A stretch of DNA of 64,000 bases from Dioscorea cayenensis subsp. rotundata (taxonomy: Eukaryota > Streptophyta > Magnoliopsida > Dioscoreales > Dioscoreaceae): the NCBI RefSeq assembly GCF_009730915.1, contig NC_052480.1, forward strand, positions 2,418,001 to 2,482,000, given 5' to 3'. Positions within the stretch are counted from its first letter, which is position 1. Each line of letters opens with the position of its first letter. The position numbers and the translations under genes were made by a program. This document shows positions 1 to 13,058 of this stretch, piece after piece. Below the pieces are notes generated by a model. The model saw only the letters and a program-made list of their open reading frames with translations, was not told where the DNA came from and made no database searches.

Positions 1-60
1 ATAATTAAACCTATTATTTATAAGAGAAGGGTGGTGGGAGTGTCCAGAGAGAGAAGTCTT

Positions 61-61
<1 letters not shown>

Positions 62-95
<34 letters not shown>
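62..95. repeat. (ATT)n microsatellite
   Basis: About eleven uninterrupted ATT units, visible directly. Confidence 0.9.
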
Positions 96-143
96 ATATA
101 TTTATTTATAGTAGCCGTTGGAGGTGGCGGGGACGCAGGTGCG

Positions 144-153
144 GTCACGTGAC
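144..153. promoter_or_regulatory. G-box palindrome GTCACGTGAC
   Basis: A perfect 10-bp palindrome with the CACGTG core that plant bZIP and bHLH factors bind. It lies in the only GC-richer patch of the first kilobase. Whether it serves a promoter is not known, because no adjoining gene is in the window. Confidence 0.3.
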
Positions 154-2174
154 TCTGCCTTTGTGTGTGCTACTGCTACCCTTCTGGCCACTCAATTAGG
201 TCAAGACAATCACACCTCTTCACGTGCCTCTTCCCATTTTCTTTATCTTCAGTTATGGAATGGGATCATATTTTATTATTTATTTTTCACTTTTTTTTTA
301 ATCTTACTTTTGCTCATTTCTATTATATATTATATTTATATTTTATTAAAATTTTAAAAATACCAATGAGTAATGACCATTAAAATTTATGCCCATATGG
401 TATTATTTCAAATATTAAATCCAACATTGTTTTTTATTCCTCTCACCTCTAATTCAGGAGAAGATTACAGGATAATATTAGCCAGATAAAAGTGCTTAAG
501 TGATTAAGTCACTTATATGCCACCTAAGATGTATAATTTTTTAAGATAATTATTTTTTAAATACCATCACTATATTTATCACTAGGTGATCTGAGGTATC
601 TCTCACTTTAATATTCTACTAATTATGTATTATTTATTTATGTTATCTTCTTTTATCTGATTGTCTTCTCTCTTTTTTTTAATTCAAGTAAGTTGTAATT
701 TTATCAATTTAAAAAAATAAATAAATAAATAAATAATAAAAGGAAGAAAAGTTTAGTCATGACTATACAGACATTACATTAAATTTCATTATTAATTTTA
801 TGGTGATACACAATTACACATATCTATATGTGAGCTTCAAAAGATTTCTTTCAATAATATTATACATTGCCAAAGATCTCAAATATATATATAATAAAGG
901 TGTGGTCCAAATATGATCTAATAGTATTTTAAGTTAATTGAACAAGACTCACTTAATTTATTTAATTAATTAACTCATCCCTAACCAACCACCATTCATT
1001 CAAAGTTTCAAACAGATGATAACAATTACTATACATACAACACTACTTGATAAACTTACAAATAAAAAGGTCATACCAAAACTATATAAAACCAAACAAG
1101 CAATGTTCCACTTAGCTAAATATACATAACCAATTTAATGTCTAGTCTTTAACACAAACAATGCTCAACATTAAAAGGGACTAAGACAAGAGCACACCTT
1201 CCTCTCAATCTCTCTGGGTTTGTTTTATAGCATGAATACAAGCATGCATGAATGGCCCCTTTCAATCAACTAATAAAATCAATGTCTAGTCATTTAGTAC
1301 AACAGTAGTACCATAAGCAACAACAATGGTAGCATGTCCCTCTTTCTAAAAACAAGTGGCCACAAATAACAACACAAAAACAAAACACTATATATATATA
1401 TATATAAATACATATGTATGTGTGTATGAAATTATAATGTCATTCAAGCACTTAAACTAATAAAGAAAAGTCCACACATAGATCTAGTGAGGTTTGCATG
1501 TTTTTTTTCTTTGCTATTCCTCCAACCAACAAGCAATACAATTCATGGATAAGAGTTTTCATTTCTTTCATTTGGACACAACCTTTCTGTGTTCCCCACT
1601 CTATCCTTGCCATTCTAATCAACTTGTGCAATTATTTGAGCAAAATGATTATTTTTCTTGTTGAAACATGGATGTTTTGGGGTCTGTTTTAATTCAACAC
1701 AATGTACTTTCTTATCATTGTTTTCTTGTCGAAATCTTGAGATTTTATTTTACTAACAAGTACAAATGAGTGTGATGAATCCTCCTCAGCCATACATATA
1801 AGTATATGATCTTTTTTTCGTTTTTAATTTTATAAAAAAAATAGTTTATAATTAAGAATATATATATATATTTTTTAAAAGGAAAGTTAAGTGATCTTGC
1901 TCAGCATGTGGCTTGTTATGTTGAGGATGATGCATAATTAGAGGGTGATAACTGATAAGACATGAAATACAAGCCAGTCCAAAACTTGAGTTTGAGAAAC
2001 TTGATTGAAATTGGAGTCTTTATGAGTTGTTCAATCATGCTAAATTAGTTGTCATTTTTAGTGTCTTTAAAGTTTGGATTGAATACACTTAATTTCATGC
2101 TGGATTGACAATCTATATTAAAGACACTTTGAAAATAGTCCAAATTATTTAATCCAATATATATATAGAGAGAT

Positions 2175-2435
2175 GAACGTCCATAAATAAAAAATCTATG
2201 AACATCCATTATCATTGCTGATCGGATCTACAGTGATACAGTTTTGAGATCGCAGTGATCTCAATCATTTGAGATCAATAGCAACAGTCGAAACAATATG
2301 AAACATTACACACTATTATTGTTCATCAATATCAATCATTCGATCACGATCCAAAAGCTAATAATTGAACGTCCATAGAGGATGTTCTGCATAAAGGATT
2401 TCTTTAGAGGATTTCTTATCTATGGACGTCCATAG
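2175..2435. mobile_element. MITE-like fold-back element
   Basis: The left end (AACGTCCATAAATAAAAAAT, from 2176) matches the reverse complement of the right end (GACGTCCATAGATAAGAAAT, read from about 2430 downward) at about 17 of 20 positions. A related copy of the GAACGTCCATAG motif also lies at 2368-2379. The element is flanked on both sides by TA-rich sequence and codes for nothing. The termini and target duplication cannot be fixed because the flanks are TA repeats. Confidence 0.5.
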
Positions 2436-2835
2436 AAGATGTTTTGCTATATATATATATATATTCATTTGCAACAATGTAAAACACAAATTTCTACTCC
2501 TTTTAGTATCACAAAATTTCCTTCTTTTCTATTTTCCCTTCCATTGTTTTCCATCAATCCCAGCACAAACATAAACAAACAGTGAAGAACATTTACAAAA
2601 GAATAGCTCTAGAGTTTAAAACAGAACAGAAGCAGTACAAAAAAAAGAGGGCCAGACTAACAAGATTAAAAACCAAAGAACCAGCCTGCTACAAACTCTA
2701 TAATTCCTCTCATGAAGAGACTCTCATACATAAACAATTATACAAAACCACATCAACCGATACAACCGTGGTATTTCCATCGCAAATAAATCAGTTAAAG
2801 TCTATGTATATACTCTCTGCATCAATATAGGTTCA

Positions 2836-5800
2836 CTACATTATTGTGCAATTGCACTTGGATTCCAACTTTGGAGGTTTAGCACTGTCGAGCTTGTTCG
2901 CGACCGAGTCATGATTTGAAACAATGGTGTTTTGGATCTTTGTATTATCTTTGAATTCTGTGACCGTGGTGTTCGTTTCAGTTTCCAGCTTTTTCTGCTT
3001 GGTCTTTTGAGGTTTCGGTGTTCGTTTGTAGGATGATGTCCATGATGAGTCCTTTTGGGTTGGCGACAGTGTTTCTGTTAGAAGGAATCGTTGGCCGAAG
3101 AGGCTCTGTTACAAACTCCTCCCTTTCCATTACCTCTGTTGCAGCCTTGTAAGCTAAATCATGAATTATGGAGCTGCAGAAGAGGATGGTATCAGTTACT
3201 TCTTCGAGTGTTAGGCTTCTTGACATGTGTCCTCTGGGCCCTTCCACCGTGATCATTGATTTCTCTGTCGAAAAGAAGGCATTCCAAATGAATGAAAACA
3301 AAGATATTGCAAGTGTGGCTACAATTGCATTGTATGAATAAACTATACTCAGAATTAAAAAGCATCATTATGTCCAGTTTCACGTGTTCAACTAGAATCT
3401 TTGGTAGAGTAAGAGGAAACAAAAGTCACAATGCTTCCATGTGTTCATTTATTACATAAGAGTAGGTGATTAGGATCAAGGACCATACCATGTGAACTTC
3501 AGCAAAAAAGTCAGTCCAGGAATATATGAAAGAAAAGGCAAGGTAAATAAGTTGAGGGAATATCATAGTTACCATGATGTTGGTCAATGGAGTAAGACTC
3601 CATTGCGGATGCCGGTGAATCTGAATCCTTCTCTAACGATGCAGGACCAGAACATTCAGGAGATACATCCATGTTGTTTCGATCACTTGAGGCAGCGGAA
3701 TCACTCTGTAAATCTTGGACACCTTCAAGAGAAATTTGTAACTGTGGCATCGCCAAAGAAGGGCTTTCTGTTGGAACAGCGGACATCTCATTTCCACAAA
3801 CACTATTATTAAGCATGTCTTCTTCACCAATACAAGAGGAATCTGGTATACCATGTTCTACACCTGACTCTCGAGTGCTTCTGTTGTTTCCTAATTTTTC
3901 TGAAACGCCTGCTAATCCAGTCTCGACATCATGCAAAGAGTCCACTACTGTGAAACTATCAGTACAACCGAATAAATCTCCCTCAACAACCGCTTGTGTG
4001 GAAGGCATGGACTTTGTACTACTTGATCTCATGTTTTCTAGGGAGTTGTTATGCTCGTGATCAAATGTTTCTTTTTTCCCATAAGGTTCATAGTCCACAG
4101 CATCAACAAAACCATTTAATGTTTGCTCACTTGAGACTCCAGAGTTTAAAGGCTCAGTAATTTGAGCTTTTGCATTACCAGCATTTCTCATGTGCTCTAT
4201 TTCCGCTTTCCGGCTGCTTAACTGTCGTTGAAGGCGGAACTCTGATTGTCTAGATGATGCCAAGTCAACTGAAGAAGAAGGGGAAGCACTATCTCGACTA
4301 AAGCTGCGTCTCAGCACATTAGCATTGTCCCTTGTGTAAGAAGGCTCAGAACACATTATACTTGAAGCCAAGAATGCTCTTCCCTGGACAACAGGCCATT
4401 TACTGCTACTTGACCTTTGCAATAGTACTGATATACCTGTTCCCTCGGGAGTCGAAGCCCTTGGACTTGGATGAGTAACATCCCGTGGTTCTTGAAATTT
4501 ACTTTCAGATTGTACAGCTTTCTCCTCTTGATAGCTCTTTGGCTGCTGATCAGAATGGACTTTGGTTAGATCAACCTCCATGTTGCAAAAAGAGCTGCTT
4601 GGCACAAAATCAGGATCCCGGTCAACATTATTTTCATGCAAACCAGGCAATTCAGAAATTTCCATGGCAGGCAGCATCTCTTCTGACAATCTATCTATTC
4701 CAGCGTGCCTCACTGACTGAGAATATTCATTTTGAGCTACAAGAAAAGCAGTTTGAGATGCCGCTTCAGAAGAAGCCAAATCATCATCAACACATTCTTG
4801 ACAAACATCGGTAATTGATTCCATGTCCATAATACGGAATTGCTTTCCACATTTAGAGCAAGTCTTCAGCATTTCAAGACAATCAACCTTAGAAGGGATA
4901 CCGGCAAGATATGAAGCATCAGAAGCGGGTGCTATGCATCCAGGATCCCTGAAGTTGGCAGCAGATTTTTCTTCCTCCAGATCAACTTTGTTTGACACAC
5001 CTCCAACAGAATGTCCATTTTCACTTATCTCATCCATCTTGTCAAATATAAAGATTTCCTCTTGGGCGTCAAAATCCTGAGGCTTTTCCCATTCATTAAC
5101 TAAATGATTCTGGTCATGATCTTCGGCCTCAACAAAATCATGAGCAACAATGACACCTAGCTCAGAGCTTGCATTACTGCTAGTTGTGACAGAAGAATTC
5201 CTTGAGAACAATGGACGATGCACACTGTTTGCCTTCCCAGTATAAAATGTGGTTGTAGGAACACTTGATAAAAGTGGTCTGAACATATTCTGGGGAGTTT
5301 TATGATGATCCTAGAAAAAGACCAAAAATCAAGCAATGTAGAGATACATAGTAAGTAAAATGAGTGAATGTGTTACCAATAGTTTTAGATGAACTACGAC
5401 CATAACTGTTACAGGGGGTCAATATTTTAAAAAGCTCTCCAGAGAAATGTAAATACACAGGTTTTTCAAAAAACCAAAATGAATGATGAACTGAAGGGCA
5501 TTGAGGATATAAAGAAAAGATCAATCTTAGTAAATAAGGGTCATAAAGGAAACCAAAAAACAAATATTGTGATTAAGAAAATGTCAGTGTGATTCATATT
5601 ACAAGTTCCTTTGCCAAATATAATAGTAAGAAGTATAACTGCTATGCAACAGATGAGAGAGAATAGGTATGTTATTCTCTACTTCAAATCCCAGTGAGAA
5701 AGCTATTATGTGATCATCTAGTAGTTTTGCTAATTAAAAGAATTCAGTTCAATGTCATTAACATACTGAAATCTTCCAATATTTAAACATATGCATCCAT

Positions 5801-7486
5801 GATTCTACCAATATTCTCAAAACGAAACTAAAAATAATATAGATAATCGAGAAGAATTAACAAGTAAACCGTACCACTTGTCGAAGTGCAGAATCGTAAG
5901 ACCTTTTGGGAATAGAACTTGCAGATGGTGTTCTGACTGGTTTCTTAGAGAATGGTATAGCTCTGCTATTCCCAATAACTCCATTTTGTCCGCTGGATGG
6001 GCTGGAAGAGGTCTCAATGCCTACAGAGTAGAGAGAATCCACATCATCATCACCAGATGATGCTACAGAACCTTTACTGTAAGTGCTGAAGCGATCTCGT
6101 TCATGGCTATGCAGTGCGGTAGTACTTCTAGAACCAACAGGTGACATTGACAGCCTTCTGTTTCTAGGAGCAGTTGGTGACATGGACTGTCGTCCATTTC
6201 TAGATGCTGGAGACACAGCCTTGGAATTTGATGATGGCAACTCTGCCAGAGAAGTACAAAGGTTTGCAGGTGAATCAGAGGAGAAACCAGGGGGATTTGT
6301 CAGCCATCCTCGCAGCTTCGGGGAAGCAGAATTGCCACGACTTGGCCTTACTGGGGAGGTCCCCCTTCTTACAGGTGAAGATGCCTGACCACCAGAACCA
6401 GTGCTCATCCTCCTAAGAGTGGGAGTTGAAGACCGGGGAGTAGTTGCTGAAGGTTTGTTCGGTGGTGTAGAAGGTCTTCTTGAAGGCGTCGTAGGCCTTA
6501 AAGGTGTCAGACTAGAATGGGGAGCAGAAGATGGAGTTACCTTTGGTTGAGTGACACCAGTGGTAGATCGAGGTGATGGGCTCAGTCTATGCGGACTATA
6601 ACTGCTTCTACTTGTCCGTTGAGCCTTCTCACTCTGCAAAAATTAACATCATATGTTTTATGCCAAAACAATACAATCCCCCTGGCCGGGTGAGAATGCT
6701 AGCAACTCATTTGCACTTACAGCAGGCGATCGAATAGAGATGGGCTGACTGTGCTGCCTTCCCCTAGGTGCTGGATTAACAGGTTGAGCCTCCTCATCAT
6801 CCAAGGACCGAAAAAGAGGAGTATCAGGAGGAGTTAACAGCCTATTTCATAATAGAAACCCCTCTTTTAATAATAATAACCAATGAAACAGTTGAAAGAA
6901 CACAGATGCCAAAAAAAAAAATGACCAACAAGAAAAATAAAGCTAAAGTAAGTCTTCAATTGAACCATTTATTCAAATTTTAATTGAGATCATAGAAAAC
7001 AAAGACACACTCAATTAGTTCAAAAAAGTCAAAAGAATACTAACTTAATAGCTTACTAACAGAAGGCAGCTTACCAATCATAATCATTCTTCTCACCATC
7101 CACATTCAGCAACTCACTGCTCTGTCCCCCGGCACGAATGTTGACGCTGAGCTTCAAATCGGAACAGTACCTCAATCTCGCTGATGCACAGAAATGCGTC
7201 ATCTTACTAAAATACCGATGACAGCTACCAACTAAACAAAGCTAAAAATCAAGAACCACAAAGAAGAAAAGCTGAGAGCTTTATTACCAATGGAGGCATT
7301 CAAATCATCAGCCGATTGTAACAAAAAGTTATCCCTCTCCCTAGACTCCATATCAGTGAACAAGGTAAGATCATCATCTTTAGTTTTCATTGGAACACTG
7401 CTCTCAAAACTCCGGCCTCTCTTGTGGTTATGCTCAGTTCTAAGCTCCCTCCCAGGGGAGCACCTCAATGCAGGCGAAGGCGGCAT
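2836..7486 (-). CDS. Large Ser/Pro-rich basic protein, At1g27850 type (microtubule-associated BPP-like)
   Basis: Role is inferred: this plant family of basic Ser/Pro-rich proteins (often annotated endochitinase A-like or mucin-like) includes microtubule-binding BPP proteins; there is no enzymatic domain. Exons read 7486-7288, 7180-7075, 6841-6721, 6633-5875, 5310-3573 and 3264 onward, with matching phases. Conserved blocks in order are [49 protein letters not shown], a long Ser-Thr-Pro-Arg region ([35 protein letters not shown]), a Cys pair CSKCGKQF...CQEC, then [17 protein letters not shown]. The conserved C-terminus [14 protein letters not shown] (stop 2836-2838) lies in another frame, reached either by an 82-nt intron (3133-3052, GT...AG; 1089 aa) or by removing one extra base near 3075-3109 (1116 aa). 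Without either, translation stops at 2978. The final CTIM fits a CaaX prenylation box. A 5'UTR intron with an acceptor near 7555 is likely. Confidence 0.8.
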
Positions 7487-8429
7487 CTTCTACAGAACTC
7501 CTATGTTTACAAAACTATCATTCTCACGGACAAAAACACCATGTCTGATTTGAACCTGCAATCATGAACCAAATTTATAGAAACAGATGTAAGAAAACTA
7601 AAAATAAGAATCAAATTGAGAAAGAGATCAACTTCGGAGAATTCTCCTCCCTGAATTTAACAAAAACAGCACTGAGAGCAAACCAATGCCGCATTGTGAC
7701 AAAACACGGGTCATTGAATTAAATACTTGAGAATTTCAACCAAAAATCCAAACTTTTGCATCCAATTCAAACAAACAACGCCAAATAAAGTCAAAAATTT
7801 TGGAAAACCCCATGCAACAGGAAACACAAACAGCCAAAAAAAACCTAAATAACAATACCCTTTGCCCAATTGCTCAAAGCCAGGAAAAATCACTTCCGAA
7901 TCCCTCCACGTCTTTTTATACCTTTCCCGACCCCCAACGAGCACTGATCTCCTCTCTTAGGGCTTCCCCAACTCCGGCACAACCACTGCAAAGGCGGCAC
8001 CTTTTCCCAAAACCAACCGAAATCAACTCAAATTCAAAGCCAAAAAACAACGGCATTCAACAAATGAACGGCAAACACGGCCGAGATCGGGGAGAAGAAG
8101 CCCTAATTTTGTGCAATTTAGAGGGATTCTGGTGGAATGGAGATCAAGAAAGTGAAAGAGAAAGAGTAGGAGGGAGGAGGAGGGGCCAGTGGAGCTTGTT
8201 AGGGTTTCTCTTTCTTTCTTTTCCTTTTTCTCTCTTTTTATTTTTATTTTTTATTTATTTTTTATTTTTTTTATTTTATTTTTTAGAGAAAGTTTCCCTC
8301 TAATGCAAGCTTTCTTTTTCTTTCTCTCTCAACTCCCACACTCTGCTTCTTTCTTTGCTTTGCAAATGAGACTGTTTTCTCTTTTTATTTTCCTTTTTTT
8401 TCTCATTAAGTTAATTAATTAATTAAATC
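7487..8429 (-). promoter_or_regulatory. Leader and promoter region of the BPP-like gene
   Basis: The stretch is upstream of the ATG at 7486 on the minus strand. Reading the minus strand, a pyrimidine tract followed by TTGCAG near 7555 looks like a 5'UTR intron acceptor, and 8180-8420 is a long T-rich plus-strand (A-rich minus-strand) tract with purine blocks typical of plant promoter-proximal DNA. The open frames here are of low complexity and are not credible proteins. Confidence 0.4.
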
Positions 8430-9734
8430 AAATAAAATTACTTTATAATCCCTGGAAGATTTTGTTTTCGCTACTAAATTTTATCTATAGATAAAAAATA
8501 TTTTTTTAGTTTTTGATTAAGAACGATAAAAGATGCTGAGTTAGTGGTTGTAATTTTGAAAGAATAATATAGTAAATTTTATCATTTTAAATTTTTATTG
8601 GATTACAAAGTTAGATATGGAAAAAATGAGGGATGGTTTGGAGATAGGAAGGAATTAGAGAATAGTTTATAGATTTGGTAGAACTAGAGGGAGTTGTAGG
8701 TACTTTTCCCCTTTAATTAATGATAAAAAACAATTTGGTTGTAGAAAATGTCTCATAATATATATATATATATATATTTCATGTTATATTCTTTTATTGA
8801 TTTGTTAAGATGTTACCTTATATAAATATTATAATAATATTATATTTTTTATATAATTTTTTAAAATAACGAATTAATGTGATGTTGTTATTCAACTAAG
8901 TGACGTTATTTTTTGTAACTAAATTAAGAACTATCAAAGTTAGGTAAATGCTTGTTGGTATTGAAAACACAAAAAGAAAAAAACTGACTTGATTTTGCTC
9001 TAACTTTTGTTTATATATATATATATATATATCAAATCAAGAGTTGGATTTCTAGAAACAAAAATGTGAATTAGTAATTATTAATATATTTTTGTTAAAA
9101 TAATTCCTTATATAGCTATATGAATTGAAATTTTATTTAAATCATTACAAAAATATGTAAGATGGATGAAAAAAATGATTTATGAAACCAACCAAATATA
9201 TAAATAATAAAATACTTTTAAGATTATTCTTCATTAAATTTAATTAATTCAATCAGTTTTTTTTATTTAAATAAATTAATATGTGTGTATCTATACATAA
9301 TCATATTAGCAAGTGACAAGTAAAAATGGAGCTGAGAAACAAAATAGTGGTCAAACATGGAGGTCTGCAGTGTCTGAATGCAGAAGTGGAGATGAAGATG
9401 CTCCGAAAGGAAATTGAAAAATAAATAAATAAAATGGAGAAATCAAAATTAGAGTATATATATATACTTATATATATAATAAGAGAAAAAAATAATCTAG
9501 GTACGTACCTAGATCACTGTTCTCTAGAAGCGTTTAATCACATAAATTGGATCATCATCCTACGGGTGTTTTTTAATATAAGTATTGTACATATTTAGCT
9601 GTTCACGTATATTGTGTGATATTATCGAATCGATTTTTGAGTACTATTTATAATGATCGTTGCCATCCGAATACTATGAAAAGTCTAAGAACATCCCTAA
9701 ATTACTCATCCTCATATAACGAATATTTTTATCA

Positions 9735-9980
9735 TCAGTGTGTTCGGCCTATTGCAAAAAACGCGATGTTAAACATTTAAGTATCATGAGTTCTAGCCCA
9801 CTAAATATATGTGGCGTTAAACATTTAAGTATCATGAGTTCTAGCCCACTAAATATATGTGGCGGTGATAGCTTTTTACCGTGAGTACGGTTTTATAGTC
9901 CCAAATTTTACATCACTGAGTGAAAATATTTGAGTTTGATGATCAATTTTTAGTCAGTAAATATGTTCGTAACTAATTGT
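9735..9980 (+). mobile_element. SINE-like repeat, diverged copy 1
   Basis: The right part (GATGATCAATTTTTAGTC near 9938) is shared with the copy at 14440-14640 (GATGATCAATTTTGAGTC), and the middle shares AAACATTTAA. It is interrupted by the 48-bp duplication. A tRNA-derived SINE origin is an inference; no clean poly-A tail or target duplication was identified. Confidence 0.3.
9768..9863. repeat. Perfect 48-bp tandem duplication
   Basis: Two identical 48-bp units, 9768-9815 and 9816-9863, lie head to tail without a single difference. They sit inside a SINE-like sequence. Perfect identity in otherwise diverged repeat DNA implies a recent duplication or an assembly artefact. Confidence 0.9.
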
Positions 9981-11469
9981 TCTTGTAACATTTATAAATA
10001 TATATATACATGAAATATAAAAAAGTTTGGTAGAGCGAAACAAGAGTGGTCATTTTAATGTCTTGGCAGCTACTGGCTCATTTGTGCCAGAAAGAGCCCA
10101 CTTACCCAACCACTCAATCAACAGGCATTTGCATATGTTTCCTTTCAAGGACTATGCCTCCTTGTTATATATATATATATATTAAAAAATTATATTATCA
10201 AGTGCACTGTATATTAGTGTACTGATGGTGGGTTGACTATTAAATTTTTTTTTTTTTTTTAAGTTTTATGATCATTGATTTTTTCAGTTATGTTGCCTTA
10301 ACGGTGAAGTTGTATATGCAAATACACTGATTGTTGTGATTTTTTTTTATATTTAATCTATAAATAATGTGTGTTTATTTTTTATTATTGCACCTGAATC
10401 ATGTAGTTGAAAAGACTTGAATCATCGAATTTTGTGAGTACAAGTTAAATGCTTTTAATTATTCAGATTTTACTTATATGATAATTCCTTATATATCTGT
10501 TTAATGCTGAATAATTTATACAATATACCCTAAAAAAACTATATTCATTTATATATTATTATTAAACATTTGTATTTATTTATTTATTTTTATTGCTTGG
10601 GAGGTCTACTCTATATCTTGCCCTCATGAGAAACCAAAGTCTCAAAAACCAGTGTTAAAGCTTTATATATTCACCATTTAATTTTAATTTTTTTAAAAAA
10701 AATTAATTTCTTATAAAAAAAAAGAATATATAATCAAATGAGAATCTTGTAGAAGTATTCAAGTGATATATATTTTAATTATACATATAATTCTGTTTTT
10801 TATCATATAAAACTCATGATAATTTGCCTATATATATATATATATATATTAATACATACATATAAAATGCTGCATAAAAATAGAAATTTTGTTTACTGGA
10901 TTAAATCAAATTATAATGTGTTTTCAAAATAAAATAATTACAAAAATATGAAAAAGTTAAAAAGAGAAAAAAGTGAGTCTTTATAAAAATTAAAAATAAA
11001 CAAATAAATAAAAATAAGAAACATGAAGAATCCAAGCAAAGTACCTTATAAATGAGTGCTTGAAGGATTGCCAGGCTTGTGCTAGCTTGCACTGATGCTG
11101 ATTATTATATAGACAATTGCACTTGTTGTTGTGTTTGTGGGGCCTTTTATTAATAATTATTTTTCTTTTACATAAAATAAATATATGTTCATTTATAGTA
11201 TAATTAGTGTTAAGTAGACCCACTAATCCTTGAGTGAGACAAAATTTAAAAATTAAAAATTACAAATTACAAATCAAGTGAATTATGTAAAGGACCACAG
11301 TGCACCTACTTTTTTCAACTTATTTATTTATTTAAATGGAGTGTATCTATTGATTAAAACTCAAATAAATGGTTTTGGTACAGGGTGCACAAATTTTGAG
11401 GAATTTAATTTTTTTAATAATTAATTACTCATAAAACATGAGAATAATTGGGTTATAAATAATATAAAT

Positions 11470-11600
11470 TAATCATCGACAGGGTAGCAAAGAGGTAAAA
11501 CACTTACTCTAATGTGAAAAAAATCGAGTTTGACTCTCACTCAATGCATAGTTGAGACATATTAATTAAAATATGTGCGTACGAATGATTTATCCACATT
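11470..11600 (+). mobile_element. tRNA-derived SINE-like head
   Basis: TAGCAAAGAGG resembles a pol III A box and GAGTTTGACTCTC, about 40 bases downstream, resembles a B box, the spacing and order of a tRNA-derived SINE. It is too diverged to fold as a tRNA, and the tail is not defined. Confidence 0.35.
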
Positions 11601-13058
11601 ATTTAAAAAAATAATCAAAATATTCTTTATTTGATAAGAATATAAGTATTGTATTTGATTTATTTTCATGCATTGCTTTAAGAATAAAGTTATGCATAGT
11701 TATCATGATAATTAATATATATATATATATATATAACTATGCGTCTTTTTCCGGCGTCTGCAAATCCAGCTCCCCTAAAATTTTAACTTGAATCCTCTGC
11801 ACGTCCACAAATGATATTTAGTATATATATTGCTAATATCATTCACCCTTTTTTAAAAAAAGGACTTCAAAAATAAACTCAGGAATCTTTGGAACTTGCA
11901 CATTAAGATATAGTTGAATCATTGATCTTAGCCCTATTTGTATTTAAACACAATTATTAATTTTTATCAGTGTTTTTTATCTTGATAATATATATATATA
12001 TATATTAAAACTAAAGAGCTTATTCCATCACTTTATGTTAGAATGTAGCAAGCAATCACTGTTACAAAGTCCAATCAACAAAATACTTTGTTGCATTAGA
12101 TGCTCAAGGAAAGGCAATGAAATAAAATGGTGATTAATAGTTAATTAAGACTTAATGATGAATTAGGACAGAATATTTTGGTTTGGATTAAACCATACTC
12201 TAACAATAGCCCCCACAAAAAAAAAAATAAATAAATAAATAAAGTGCACCAATCTCTCATTAGACTTATTAATGGCATATGTTAATCCAAGGCCAAATAA
12301 TTTGCTTTGCCAAACATCATGTATTTATTATATAAATCTTTGTCATTATCTACTCTAATCGACAACGATATGATTGAGACTATTAAACTTTGTTTATAAT
12401 CATGTCTTAACAATGAGATTAACATCACAACTATCACAATTTGAAGAAGACCTTTTCATTTCTTATTTTGATGGGACACTCATCTTTCTTCTTTGTTATT
12501 TAACAATATTGAATTTATAAAAACAAAAGAGGCAGGAGAGGACACAAAAATATTCAATAATAATAAAAAAAAATCATTATAGGCTTTTGGTGAGACGGTA
12601 CTAGACCTACAATATAAAGTTTGGTATACATAAATTTTTTTGATTTGATTTGAAATGCACTGAATACAATAATACTAAAAATATCATGTTATTAGAATGA
12701 GTTTGTAAATCATTCCCCATGTTAACAAGATGAAGACACGCAGACAAACTCTTTTTCTCCTATGTGCACCGCTTTGTTTGTAAATGCGCTTATTGCAAAA
12801 AAAGAAAAAAAAAACCATTAAAATGCTCTAAAAGCTTGGGCATGTTATCTGCAACAAAAAAAAACTTTAACAATTAATAATTTTGTTATATAATTTAAAA
12901 GCTCTTTAGATTGTGGAAGGTACCTAGTTCTAGATTGATTAAAGCTTTTATTATATGCAGAGGATAGGATGATTTATTACAGAGTAAAAATAAGTATGTG
13001 TTTGGATGCAAAATAATTTATTATACATATTATTTTTTTTAAAAGTAATTTATGTAAA

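Larger units (their letters stand above)
1..2835. other. Intergenic, AT-rich, no gene recognised
   Basis: No open frame here resembles a known protein and the short open frames are AT-rich noise. The stretch holds an ATT microsatellite (about 62-95), a 10-bp G-box palindrome GTCACGTGAC at 144-153, several TA runs, and a fold-back repeat near 2175-2435 described separately. The G-box could belong to the promoter of a gene left of the window, but nothing else supports that. Confidence 0.6.
8430..13058. other. Intergenic, AT-rich, repeat remnants only
   Basis: No coding sequence is recognised in over 4.5 kb. It contains many (TA)n runs, for example near 8760, 9010, 10160, 10830, 11720 and 11990, two diverged SINE-like stretches (about 9735-9980 and 11470-11600) and a perfect 48-bp tandem duplication at 9768-9863. 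The small open frames at 10901-11223 are AT-rich and show no domain. Confidence 0.6.

Noticed and set aside
3492-5080. Plus-strand open frames of 85-129 codons
   Set aside because: They are antisense shadows of the large minus-strand exon 5310-3573.
11470-11560. Functional tRNA gene
   Set aside because: A- and B-box-like motifs exist but the cloverleaf stems do not pair; a SINE head is more likely.
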